DNA from: Bryobacterales bacterium
GTDB lineage: Bacteria > Acidobacteriota > Terriglobia > Bryobacterales > Bryobacteraceae
DNA: 7,911 nucleotides
Direction of reading: 5' to 3'
NCBI GenBank assembly: GCA_025462985.1
Contig: JAOAPP010000334.1
Location: 1-7,911, forward strand
The stretch's first letter is position 1. Every line of letters starts with the position of its first letter. Positions 1 to 6,374 of the stretch are shown one piece after another. The notes beneath the pieces are model-generated. The model was not told the origin of the DNA, ran no database searches, and saw nothing but the letters and a program-made list of their open reading frames with translations. The translations under genes were made by a program, and so were the position numbers.

Positions 1-2
1 AT

Positions 3-2678
3 CTCAGTCATTTCCTTTCGGAGGAGTTGCTGCGCCACCCGGAGTGGATCCTGGACATCGGGGATGTTGAGGGCACGTGTTCGACGCTTGAATACAAGGC
101 GCGGCTGGCAGCATTCCTGGGTGAGCCGACCAACGCGACGGGTTTCGACCTGGCACTATTTCGGCGTAAAGAGCTGCTGCGGATTGTCATTCGCGACGGA
201 CTAGGGATCAGCCGTGTGGCCGAACTAACGGAGGAGATTTCGAATCTGGCGGACGCCATCCTGGCGAGTGCCATCGAAACTGTCACGGAGGAGATGCAGG
301 CCCGGTTCGGCGTGCCGCTCACGCCCAATGCGCGAGGGGAAATGGCCCCTGCCGTGCTCACCGTTCTGGCGCTAGGAAAACTGGGCGGGCGCGAGTTGAA
401 CTACAGCTCGGACATCGATTTGATGTTTCTGCACAGCGGCAACGGCGAGACTTCCGGGCCGCGGCGAATCACCAATGGCGGGTACTTCAAGAAAGTGGCG
501 AACGGGATTACGACCCTGCTTTCGACCTACACGCCCGCCGGGATTTGCTACCGGGTGGATCTGCGGCTGCGACCGGAAGGGAGCCTGGGAGAGGTGTGCT
601 CGTCCCTCGCTTGCGCAAAGGAGTACTATGCCCGACGCGCTCGCGATTGGGAGCTGCAGATGCTGATCAAGGCGCGTGTGGCGGCCGGTGATGAAGCGAT
701 GGGAGAAGAGCTGCTGAACTTCGTGGAAGGCTCAATTTACTCGACCACGCTTGATTTTTCGACCATCGAGAAGATGTCCGAGACACGGGAGCGGATCGGG
801 GAAAAGCTCGCGCGCAAGCGCCTCCGGCACGATCAGCTGGATGTGAAGCTTGCCCCCGGCGGCATTCGGGATATCGAGTTCCTCGTACAGTGCCTGCAGC
901 GGTTGCACGGCGCTCGCGATACGTCCGTGCAGCACCGGGGTACCTTGTTCGCGCTGGACAGCCTTTACAGGAAAGATCTGCTTTCGGGAAGCGAGTATGC
1001 ACGGCTGGACGAGGCTTACCGTTTTCTGCGGACCCTCGAACATCGGCTGCAGCTGGAGGACGACCGGCAGACGCACACGCTGCCGACGAATGAGCGAGAT
1101 CTGGAGCGCATAGCTCTTCGGATGCCGCACCCACAGCCCGGCACGGGACACCTGAGCGCGGGAACTCAACTGCTGCGCACTTTGAATCAGCATCTGGAGA
1201 ATGTGCAGACGATTTACGACCGCATCGTGCATGCGCAGCGACCCTTGTACTACCAGCCCTCAACTCCGGCAAGCCCTCCGAGTCCGCAGGCTGAAGGAGC
1301 GGGCCAGGCGAGTTCGATCGTTTCGGAGCGTACCATCGAGGCGCTACGCCGGTCTTCTCCGCACCTGGCGGCACACGTTCAGCTCCACGGATTCCGGCGG
1401 CCGGAAAATGTGCTCCAGAGATTCTCCGAGGCACTCTCGCGAGGGCCTGCACATGTCCGGCTGCTAGAAAGTCATCCGCTGCTGCCCGTCTACACGCTGC
1501 AGATTCTGGAACTGAGCCCTTACCTTTCGGAGCAACTGACAGGCGCTCCTGTGCTGGTGGAAGACATTTATCGCGTTGCCGATCAACCAAACGCGCGGCC
1601 TGCATTTGAGGCGCTGGCTGCACCATTGAGTGACATCGACGGTCTGCGGCGATTCTTTCGCCGGGAGACGTTCCGTATACAGGCGGCCAGCATTGGTAGT
1701 CCTGAGTCGGTCTTTCAGACCCTCGACCGCACATCGAGCGTGGCGGAGTTCCTGATTGCCCGGGGGTATCGGATTGCGCTCGAGAAAGCACTGGCGCACG
1801 GTCGCAAGCATGCAGCTCCGGGCACCCGTTTCGAGGAGCCGCAGAACGAGATGATGGTGGTCGCCCTTGGGCGGCTCGGCATGCGGGAGTTCGATCTAGC
1901 TTCCGATGCCGATTTGCTGTTTATCATTCCGGACAGCGAGGCTCCTCGAAAGAAGTTCTGGACGCGAGTAGCCGAACACGTGGTGGAAATTCTGACGGCG
2001 TATGCGGGCCATGGCCCCACCGTATCAATCGACACCAGGCTGCGGCCGAATGGCCGGGAAGGCACGCTGGTGCAATCGGAATCGAACTACGTTGAGTACT
2101 TTTCCCACCATGCGGAAGCTTGGGAGGGAATCGCTTATATGAAAGCCCGGGGCGTGGCCGGAGACATCGAGCGATCGACCGCGTTTCTGACGCAGTTGCA
2201 GCAGGTGGACTGGAGACGGTACGGGCAAAGCGGCCGGTCACGGCAGGATCTGCGCCAGATGCGCATGCGCTTGCAACGGGAACAGGGTTCGATCACTCCA
2301 TTGAAAGCGGCCGAGGGTGGCTACTACGATGCCGACTTCATTCTGATGTACCTGCGCCTTAAGGGAGCGGGCATGTTCTTCAAAAGCCTGAACACGCCGG
2401 AACGGATCGATGTGGTGGAGAAGATGGGGCATCTGGACCGGTCCGGCGCGGAGCTCCTGCTCGAGGCTACAACCTATTACCGAGCAGTCGACCATGCTCT
2501 GCGGCTTGTGAAAGGCAAGGCCGAGGCGAAACTGCCGACGACACAATCGGAGCTGGAAATGACGGCGGAACTGGTCCGTTTATGGACGGGAAAGCACTCG
2601 ACGGCGGATACGCTCAGCCATGAACTGGCCGAATTGCAGCGCCGAGTGCGCCAACTTTTCGACGAGGTGTTTCAGTAG
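3..2678 (+). CDS. glnE: Glutamine synthetase adenylyltransferase / adenylyl-removing enzyme, 5'-partial
   Basis: GlnE is a cytoplasmic enzyme that attaches AMP to, and removes it from, a tyrosine of glutamine synthetase, tuning nitrogen assimilation under PII control. Both nucleotidyltransferase signatures are visible. Counting from the codon at 27, the N-terminal (removase) motif GKLGGREL...SDIDL lies at residues 117-132 with Asp129 and Asp131. The C-terminal (transferase) motif GRLGMREF...SDADL lies at 615-630 with Asp627 and Asp629. A Pro/Ser/Ala-rich linker at about 410-431 separates the halves, and helical segments after each catalytic domain fit the family. The frame stays open to the window edge, reading LSHFLSEELLRHPEW, which fits the family N-terminus. 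The gene therefore begins upstream and the TTG at 27 is not its start. About 891 residues are present against roughly 946 in E. coli, so about 50 are missing. It ends 2 bp from the converging EF-G-like gene. Both active sites look intact. Confidence 0.96.
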   Translation, partial: LSHFLSEELLRHPEWILDIGDVEGTCSTLEYKARLAAFLGEPTNATGFDLALFRRKELLRIVIRDGLGISRVAELTEEISNLADAILASAIETVTEEMQARFGVPLTPNARGEMAPAVLTVLALGKLGGRELNYSSDIDLMFLHSGNGETSGPRRITNGGYFKKVANGITTLLSTYTPAGICYRVDLRLRPEGSLGEVCSSLACAKEYYARRARDWELQMLIKARVAAGDEAMGEELLNFVEGSIYSTTLDFSTIEKMSETRERIGEKLARKRLRHDQLDVKLAPGGIRDIEFLVQCLQRLHGARDTSVQHRGTLFALDSLYRKDLLSGSEYARLDEAYRFLRTLEHRLQLEDDRQTHTLPTNERDLERIALRMPHPQPGTGHLSAGTQLLRTLNQHLENVQTIYDRIVHAQRPLYYQPSTPASPPSPQAEGAGQASSIVSERTIEALRRSSPHLAAHVQLHGFRRPENVLQRFSEALSRGPAHVRLLESHPLLPVYTLQILELSPYLSEQLTGAPVLVEDIYRVADQPNARPAFEALAAPLSDIDGLRRFFRRETFRIQAASIGSPESVFQTLDRTSSVAEFLIARGYRIALEKALAHGRKHAAPGTRFEEPQNEMMVVALGRLGMREFDLASDADLLFIIPDSEAPRKKFWTRVAEHVVEILTAYAGHGPTVSIDTRLRPNGREGTLVQSESNYVEYFSHHAEAWEGIAYMKARGVAGDIERSTAFLTQLQQVDWRRYGQSGRSRQDLRQMRMRLQREQGSITPLKAAEGGYYDADFILMYLRLKGAGMFFKSLNTPERIDVVEKMGHLDRSGAELLLEATTYYRAVDHALRLVKGKAEAKLPTTQSELEMTAELVRLWTGKHSTADTLSHELAELQRRVRQLFDEVFQ

Positions 2679-2680
2679 GG

Positions 2681-4774
2681 TTATTCTTCTTCGTCGCCGC
2701 CGACGTGAGCGGACTTGGCGGCCACGATGATCTTCTCAGCCTGGGGCGCAGGCACGTAGTCGTAGTGATCGAACTCCATGCGGAAGGAGGCGCGGCCCTG
2801 CGTCTTTGAGATCAGGTCGTTCTGATAGTTGAGCATTTCGGACATTGGGACCTGCGCCCGGATGCTCTGCAGATTTCCTTTAAGATCCATGCCCGCGATC
2901 CGACCGCGGCGGCCGTTGAAGTCGCTCATGAGGTCGCCCGCGTACTCGACCGGAGTTTCGACGTCCACCTTCATGATGGGCTCGAGCAAGGCCGGTTTGG
3001 CCTGCTGCATAGCGGCGCGGAATGCCTTTCTCGCCGCGAGTTTGAAGGCCATTTCGGAGGAGTCGACGTCATGGTAGGAGCCGTCGTAGACCGTGACCTT
3101 GAAGTCGGTCACGGGATAGCCGGCGAGATAGCCCTGCTCGGCCGCTTCCACAATTCCTTTTTCAACGGCGGGGATGTACTGCCTAGGAATCGAGCCGCCA
3201 AAGATGTCGTTGACGAAAGAAAACTTTTCGCCGCGGGGCAGCGGTTCGAGTTTGATCCAGCAATCGCCGAACTGCCCGTGTCCGCCGGTTTGTTTTTTGT
3301 GGCGGCCCTGCACGCTGGCTGAACCGCGGACGGTTTCGCGGTACGGGATCTTGGGCGAGTTCAATTGAACGTCCACACCATAGCGCCGCTTGAGGCGGCT
3401 TACAACAATTTCGAGGTGCTGCTGCCCGTTCCCTGCCAGCAGGAACTCTTTTGTCATGGGATCGCGGTAGAAACGCAGGGATGAATCTTCCTCAAGCATC
3501 TTGTGCAGCGCCGAACTGAGACGATCCTCGTCGCTCCGCGTTTTGGCCGAGATGGCATAGGCGATGGAAGGTTCGGGTATGTCGACGGCGCGGTATGTCA
3601 CGCAGCCGCTCTTTTCGCAGAGCGTGTCGCCCGTCAGCGTCTCTTTTAGCTTGGCCACCACGCCGATATCGCCGGCCCGGAGTTCGCTGACCGGCTGCAT
3701 CGTTTTGCCGAAAGGAGTGGCGATGTGGGCCAGACGTTCATTGACCTTGGAGCGGGTGTTCGTCAGGTGCGCATCGTCTTTCAGTGTGCCGGACATGACT
3801 TTGAAGTAGGAAACTCGGCCAGCAAAGGGATCGGCTGACGTTTTGAAGACAAAGATGGCGGGCGGTTCGTCCGGCGCGATGGCCTTGGTGATTTCCCGGT
3901 CGTTCTGCAGGGCGGGCACGCCGGGGCGGTCGAGAGGCGAAGGAAAGATTTCGGCTATGAAATTGAGCAGCGCATCCGTGCCGACATTCTGGACGCCGCA
4001 GGCACAGAGAACCGGGAAAATACGACGTTCTTGAAGAGCAGCTTGCAAGCCGCTGACGATGTGTTCGTTCGGCAGCGTGCCGGTGGCAAAGAACTCTTCC
4101 ATCAGCTCATCATTGCCCTCGGCGATCATCTCGACCAGAGCCTCGTGCGCCTGTCGCGCGGCTGCTTCGTCCGGCGTCGGGATGTCGGTTTCTGTGGCCT
4201 TTCCCGTCGAGCCGGGCTTATAGCAGTAGGCACGCATACGGATGACATCGATGATGCCGTTGAATCCCTTCTCGGATCCGAGCGGGAGTTGGATCGGGAC
4301 GGCGGTTCTGCCAAAACGCTCGTGAATGCTTTCAAGTGCGCGCTCGAAGGAGGATCGCTCACGGTCGAGCTTATTGATCACGATGGCGCACGGCAGATTG
4401 AACTCGCCGGCAAACTGCCACACCTTTTCCGTGGAGACTTCGACGCCGGCAACGCCGTCTACCAATACAAGCGCCCCATCAGCGGCAATGAGGGCGGAGC
4501 GGGTGTCGTTGAGGAAGATGTTGTATCCGGGCGTGTCGATGAGATTGAGCTTTGTTTTGCCCCACGAGAACGAGGCGAGTGAAGACGTGATGCTCAGTTT
4601 CCTGGCCACCTCCTCCTCATCGAAGTCCGTAGGGGCGTTCCCTTCGTCAACGGCCAGGTACCGGTCAGTCACGCCCGCGGCATAGAGGAAAGCGGAGGCC
4701 AGTGCTGTTTTGCCACAATGCCCGTGTCCGATCAAAGCCACGTTCCGAACGTCGGAACTCTCGAAGACTTTCAA
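2681..4774 (-). CDS. fusA: EF-G-like translational GTPase (EF-G2 / FusA2 type)
   Basis: This 697-residue protein has the EF-G layout and nearly its usual length (about 704 in E. coli). GTPase motifs are the P-loop GHGHCGKT (16-23), DTPGY (80-84) and NKLD (134-137). Domains II to V follow, including the domain IV motifs HKKQTGGHGQFG and YHDVDSSEMAF typical of ribosomal translocases. It differs from canonical EF-G: the His after DTPG, used in GTP hydrolysis, is Tyr84, and the switch I RGITI-like stretch reads ARKLSIT (58-63). Tyr at this position is known in EF-G paralogues such as Thermus EF-G-2, so I take this to be a paralogue and expect a canonical fusA elsewhere. It probably acts on the ribosome, but its step is unknown. 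The start is TTG, supported by GGAGG 6 nt upstream. The tail is acidic (GGDEEE). It lies downstream of the zinc-ribbon gene and may have its own promoter. The symbol is family-level only. Confidence 0.93.
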   Translation of the reverse strand: MKVFESSDVRNVALIGHGHCGKTALASAFLYAAGVTDRYLAVDEGNAPTDFDEEEVARKLSITSSLASFSWGKTKLNLIDTPGYNIFLNDTRSALIAADGALVLVDGVAGVEVSTEKVWQFAGEFNLPCAIVINKLDRERSSFERALESIHERFGRTAVPIQLPLGSEKGFNGIIDVIRMRAYCYKPGSTGKATETDIPTPDEAAARQAHEALVEMIAEGNDELMEEFFATGTLPNEHIVSGLQAALQERRIFPVLCACGVQNVGTDALLNFIAEIFPSPLDRPGVPALQNDREITKAIAPDEPPAIFVFKTSADPFAGRVSYFKVMSGTLKDDAHLTNTRSKVNERLAHIATPFGKTMQPVSELRAGDIGVVAKLKETLTGDTLCEKSGCVTYRAVDIPEPSIAYAISAKTRSDEDRLSSALHKMLEEDSSLRFYRDPMTKEFLLAGNGQQHLEIVVSRLKRRYGVDVQLNSPKIPYRETVRGSASVQGRHKKQTGGHGQFGDCWIKLEPLPRGEKFSFVNDIFGGSIPRQYIPAVEKGIVEAAEQGYLAGYPVTDFKVTVYDGSYHDVDSSEMAFKLAARKAFRAAMQQAKPALLEPIMKVDVETPVEYAGDLMSDFNGRRGRIAGMDLKGNLQSIRAQVPMSEMLNYQNDLISKTQGRASFRMEFDHYDYVPAPQAEKIIVAAKSAHVGGDEEE

Positions 4775-4779
4775 CGCGC

Positions 4780-4785
4780 ACCTCC
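4780..4785 (-). promoter_or_regulatory. Shine-Dalgarno deciding the TTG start of the EF-G-like gene
   Basis: On the minus strand the sequence GGAGGT is followed by GCGCG and then TTG AAA. Spacing is 5 nt from GGAGGT (6 nt from GGAGG), which is near ideal. No ATG or GTG gives a better start, so this site fixes the non-ATG start at 4774. Confidence 0.8.
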
Positions 4786-4786
4786 G

Positions 4787-4808
4787 GGTCAGTCAGCGTT
4801 GACTGGCC
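4787..4808 (-). other. Small hairpin directly upstream of the EF-G-like gene's ribosome binding site
   Basis: On the minus strand GGCCAGTCA and TGACTGACC form two arms around the loop ACGC. Eight of nine positions pair, with one C-A mismatch two pairs in from the outer end. The 3' arm ends 1 nt before GGAGG. There is no T-run, so it is not a simple terminator. It would fill most of the short 5' leader if the promoter at 4818-4847 is real. A role in translation or mRNA stability is inferred only. Confidence 0.45.
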
Positions 4809-4817
4809 GAAGTGGAA

Positions 4818-4847
4818 AATATATCAAAACTGGATCGAACGTGTGAA
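4818..4847 (-). promoter_or_regulatory. Candidate sigma70-type promoter for the EF-G-like gene
   Basis: On the minus strand TTCACA (4847-4842) and TATATT (4823-4818) are separated by 18 nt; each differs from the consensus hexamer at one position. Transcription would start near 4811, giving a leader of about 36 nt before the TTG start. The site lies just beyond the stop codon of the zinc-ribbon gene, so the EF-G-like gene may be transcribed alone as well as by read-through. Confidence 0.45.
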
Positions 4848-4853
4848 GGAAAA

Positions 4854-5603
4854 TCAGGCGATCTGCTGGGAAGCGGACAGGTCGGCGCCGGCGTCCACGA
4901 CCGGGTTGTAGGTCAAGATGCGGCCGCAACTCTCGCAGAACATGATTTGATCGCCCTTGCGCAGGTCTTGAAGGAATTGCGGGCGCAAGGCAATGTGACA
5001 GGCGTCGCAACGGCCTCCGGTGGCGTCGGCAATGGCGGTGCCCTTTGTCTTTCGGCGAATGCGCTCGTACTCGGCGTAGAGCTTGGGATCCATTGTGTTG
5101 ACAATGGATTTGCGCTCCGTCGTGGCCTCGCCGCGAGCTTTCTGGTCCGCTGCAGTTCTTTCCCGCGCTGAAGCTTTTTCGCGTTCCACGTAAGCCTGCT
5201 GTTTTTTGAGCTCGACTTCCGCGGATTTCACGTTTTTGTCCAACGGCTCCGAGGATTCCATGAAATCGAGAATCTTGTCCTCGGATTTTCGGATCTCGGC
5301 CTCGGCGTACGCGATTTCGTTCTGAAAGGCCCTGTACTGCTCGTTTGTTTTGGCTCCGAGCATCTGATCGCGGAGCTTTGAGATTTTCTGGTTGTGAACT
5401 TCGATTTCGCCTTCGAGCCTTTTGCGGTCTCTGGCATTCGCAGTGAGCGCTGCGCGATCGGCTTCAAGACGTCTTGTGTGCGCGTCGAGCTTTTTCTCGA
5501 TCTCGGCGATGTGTTTAGGAAGAGTCGCGATCTCGCGCTCGAGATTGGCGATCTTGCGGTCAAGCGCCTGGAGGCGGAGCGCCAGGGCAAGGTCCTGCAG
5601 CAT
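4854..5603 (-). CDS. C4-type zinc-ribbon, coiled-coil protein (COG1579; CdsZ/FlgZ-like)
   Basis: This 249-residue protein has a long N-terminal coiled coil (about residues 5-180, rich in Lys, Glu, Arg and Ala with heptad-like spacing). It carries the family hallmark AKTNEQYRAFQNEI near its turn, followed by a C-terminal zinc ribbon with CxxC pairs at Cys199/202 and Cys223/226. Relatives include HP0958 (FlgZ) of Helicobacter and CT398 (CdsZ) of Chlamydia, which bind RpoN and flagellar or type III secretion parts. In bacteria without such systems the role is unknown, and nothing here shows one. The ATG at 5603 is chosen over the TTG three bases upstream because GAGG (5608-5611) lies 4 nt from the ATG but only 1 nt from the TTG. 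It precedes the EF-G-like gene by 79 bp in the same direction and diverges from the 74-residue gene. The cytoplasmic location is inferred from the absence of a signal or membrane segment. Confidence 0.9.
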   Translation of the reverse strand: MLQDLALALRLQALDRKIANLEREIATLPKHIAEIEKKLDAHTRRLEADRAALTANARDRKRLEGEIEVHNQKISKLRDQMLGAKTNEQYRAFQNEIAYAEAEIRKSEDKILDFMESSEPLDKNVKSAEVELKKQQAYVEREKASARERTAADQKARGEATTERKSIVNTMDPKLYAEYERIRRKTKGTAIADATGGRCDACHIALRPQFLQDLRKGDQIMFCESCGRILTYNPVVDAGADLSASQQIA

Positions 5604-5628
5604 CAAGCCTCGATGTTAGCATGCGAAA

Positions 5629-5670
5629 CCTTTTATCGACTGTGGGCTGCGGGTGCGAGATGATAAAAGG
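5629..5670 (+). promoter_or_regulatory. Perfect 9-bp inverted repeat overlapping the ribosome binding site of the 74-residue gene
   Basis: CCTTTTATC (5629-5637) and GATAAAAGG (5662-5670) are perfect inverted copies separated by 24 nt, with one further G-U pair possible (5638 with 5661). The right arm overlaps the Shine-Dalgarno AAAGGAGG at 5666-5673. In a plus-strand transcript starting upstream of 5629, the left arm could hide part of the ribosome binding site. As DNA, the same dyad could be an operator shared by the two divergent genes. The sequence does not show which. Confidence 0.5.
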
Positions 5671-5673
5671 AGG
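5666..5673 (+). promoter_or_regulatory. Strong Shine-Dalgarno for the 74-residue gene
   Basis: AAAGGAGG, followed by T, closely matches the 16S rRNA anti-Shine-Dalgarno complement and lies 7 nt before ATG 5681. It picks this ATG over any start farther upstream and is the main evidence that the small gene is real. Confidence 0.75.
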
Positions 5674-5680
5674 TCCAGTC

Positions 5681-5905
5681 ATGAACAAACCATTTCATCT
5701 GATGAATCCCGCAGAGCGGACTGCTGCCCGAATTGCTGAGAATCGCGCGATCACGGAGAGGATCGCGCAGAGCAAAACTGCACCGGGGAAGACTGCGCAG
5801 GGAAAGAGCACGAAAGCGTCCGTCCAGTCGAGTGGCGAGGGCACTCGAGCGACCCCGGCGGAACGCGGAAAACTCGGCAGTCTCATCCGCAAAGTACAGC
5901 GGTAA
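5681..5905 (+). CDS. Small, very basic hypothetical protein (74 aa)
   Basis: I do not recognise this family. The 74 residues contain 15 Lys/Arg against 5 Glu and no Asp, giving a net charge near +10; Cys, Trp and Tyr are absent. The N-terminal third (about 9-31) could form an amphipathic helix. The middle (31-58) is low complexity, with a GKT/GKS run (KTAPGKTAQGKSTKA), and is probably disordered. The C-terminus (59-74) is again helix-like. The word PAER appears near both ends (10-13 and 59-62), each time starting a basic segment. The charge suggests binding to nucleic acid or ribosomes, but this is inference from composition only. It diverges from the zinc-ribbon gene and lies 191 bp upstream of the cold-shock gene. 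A near-perfect ribosome binding site supports translation. No terminator with a T-run follows, and no clear promoter of its own is visible. Confidence 0.65.
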   Translation: MNKPFHLMNPAERTAARIAENRAITERIAQSKTAPGKTAQGKSTKASVQSSGEGTRATPAERGKLGSLIRKVQR

Positions 5906-5934
5906 CGTAGTTCTACTGAGGGTTTGCGATAAAT

Positions 5935-5964
5935 TTGACAAAACCCGGCAGTGGTGGTTATCTT
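5935..5964 (+). promoter_or_regulatory. Sigma70-type promoter of the cold-shock gene
   Basis: A perfect TTGACA at 5935-5940 is followed by TATCTT at 5959-5964 (18-nt spacer), or by TTATCT at 5958-5963 (17-nt spacer). The start point would be near 5971. The promoter lies 30 bp after the stop of the 74-residue gene, so the cold-shock gene is probably transcribed on its own. Confidence 0.6.
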
Positions 5965-5970
5965 TTAAGA

Positions 5971-6096
5971 GCACCTAAATTCAAACTCCTTCCTGTCACT
6001 TGAACTCGTTCGGTACGGCCACCTTCCGGTAAGCAGATCTCGACTCCCTCAATTGATGTGTTAGGTTTTTGTCTTAAGAAAGAGAGAAGAGAAGTT
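5971..6096 (+). other. Long 5' leader of the cold-shock gene
   Basis: If the promoter at 5935-5964 is used, the transcript has about 126 nt before the ATG. Leaders of this length are typical of cold-shock genes, where they act in temperature-dependent stability and translation. I see only a weak, bulged stem (GTACGG with CCGGTA, near 6013-6032), the palindrome TCTTAAGA at 6072-6079 and the purine-rich ribosome binding region at 6076-6094. No cold-box sequence is recognisable. Confidence 0.4.
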
Positions 6097-6300
6097 ATGA
6101 AAGAAACTGGAACCGTGAAGTGGTTCAATGCTTCGAAAGGCTTTGGATTTATCGCACGCGAGAACGGCGAAGATGTGTTCGTCCATTTCTCCGCGATTGA
6201 GTCCACCGGCTATCGGAGCCTAGATGAGGGAGCACGCGTCTCCTTTGTTGTGAAGAACGGGCCCAAGTGGCTTCAAGATGAACAAGTAGACTTGGCCTAG
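6097..6300 (+). CDS. Cold-shock-domain protein (CspA family), single domain
   Basis: This 67-residue protein is one cold-shock domain, a small OB-fold that binds single-stranded RNA and DNA and acts as an RNA chaperone. It begins [14 protein letters not shown] ([11 protein letters not shown], with Trp9 and Phe10), then has RNP1 KGFGFI (14-19) and RNP2 VFVHF (27-31). The length is standard. The end is unusual: where the family usually has KGxxAxxV, this protein has KWLQDEQV (57-64), with Trp for Gly and Asp for Ala. The ATG at 6097 is chosen because the protein then starts at the usual family position. An in-frame ATG at 6058 would add 13 unrelated residues. The ribosome binding site is a purine run; AGAGAAG at 6083-6089 lies 7 nt from the ATG, with no GGAGG core. 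The gene has its own promoter and terminator, so it is probably monocistronic. Confidence 0.95.
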   Translation: MKETGTVKWFNASKGFGFIARENGEDVFVHFSAIESTGYRSLDEGARVSFVVKNGPKWLQDEQVDLA

Positions 6301-6320
6301 ACTCCAGCCTTTACAATACT

Positions 6321-6351
6321 GGGCAGCAGGTCCGGATTCGACCTGCTGCCC
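6321..6351. repeat. Perfect 12-bp inverted repeat (hairpin) after the cold-shock gene
   Basis: GGGCAGCAGGTC (6321-6332) and GACCTGCTGCCC (6340-6351) are perfect inverted copies around a 7-nt loop. The stem is very stable and lies 20 nt after the cold-shock stop codon. No T-run follows it on either strand; on the plus strand the next bases are A-rich. It is therefore not a textbook terminator. It may protect the 3' end of the mRNA or cause pausing before the terminator at 6375-6425. Confidence 0.7.
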
Positions 6352-6374
6352 GTACAAAAATCAAAAAGTAGTCC

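Noticed and set aside
21..29. GGAGGAG followed by TTG as a start site for glnE
   Set aside because: The purine run touches the TTG with no spacer, the frame stays open upstream to the window edge, and those upstream codons give family-like sequence. The gene simply continues to the left.
1248..1320. Pro/Ser/Ala-rich stretch in glnE as a sign of an insertion or frameshift
   Set aside because: The frame is continuous, both flanking domains are intact and the stretch lies at the natural linker between the two catalytic halves.
667..1791. Open frame of 374 codons on the minus strand inside glnE
   Set aside because: Its product is rich in Arg, Ala, Pro and Ser with no recognisable domain, and it lies fully antisense to clear GlnE coding sequence. 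It is a by-product of GC-rich codon use.
4031..4582. Open frame of 183 codons on the plus strand inside the EF-G-like gene
   Set aside because: It is antisense to the conserved GTPase domain and its product shows no known motif or good ribosome binding site.
4787..4808. Hairpin between the zinc-ribbon and EF-G-like genes as a terminator
   Set aside because: No T-run follows the stem on the minus strand; the ribosome binding site comes directly after it. A leader element is more likely.
5604..5680. Promoter pairs in the divergent gap (for example TATCAT on the minus strand)
   Set aside because: A -10-like hexamer is present, but the -35 partner (TTGTTC) is poor and other choices are equally weak, so I could not support one.
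5920..5946. GGGTTT...AAACCC stem after the 74-residue gene as its terminator
   Set aside because: The stem is only 6 bp with a 15-nt loop, lacks a T-run directly after it, and overlaps the -35 box of the cold-shock promoter.
5633..5974. Open frames on the minus strand across the 74-residue gene
   Set aside because: They have no Shine-Dalgarno comparable to the plus-strand gene, and one runs through the cold-shock promoter. The plus-strand frame explains the region better.
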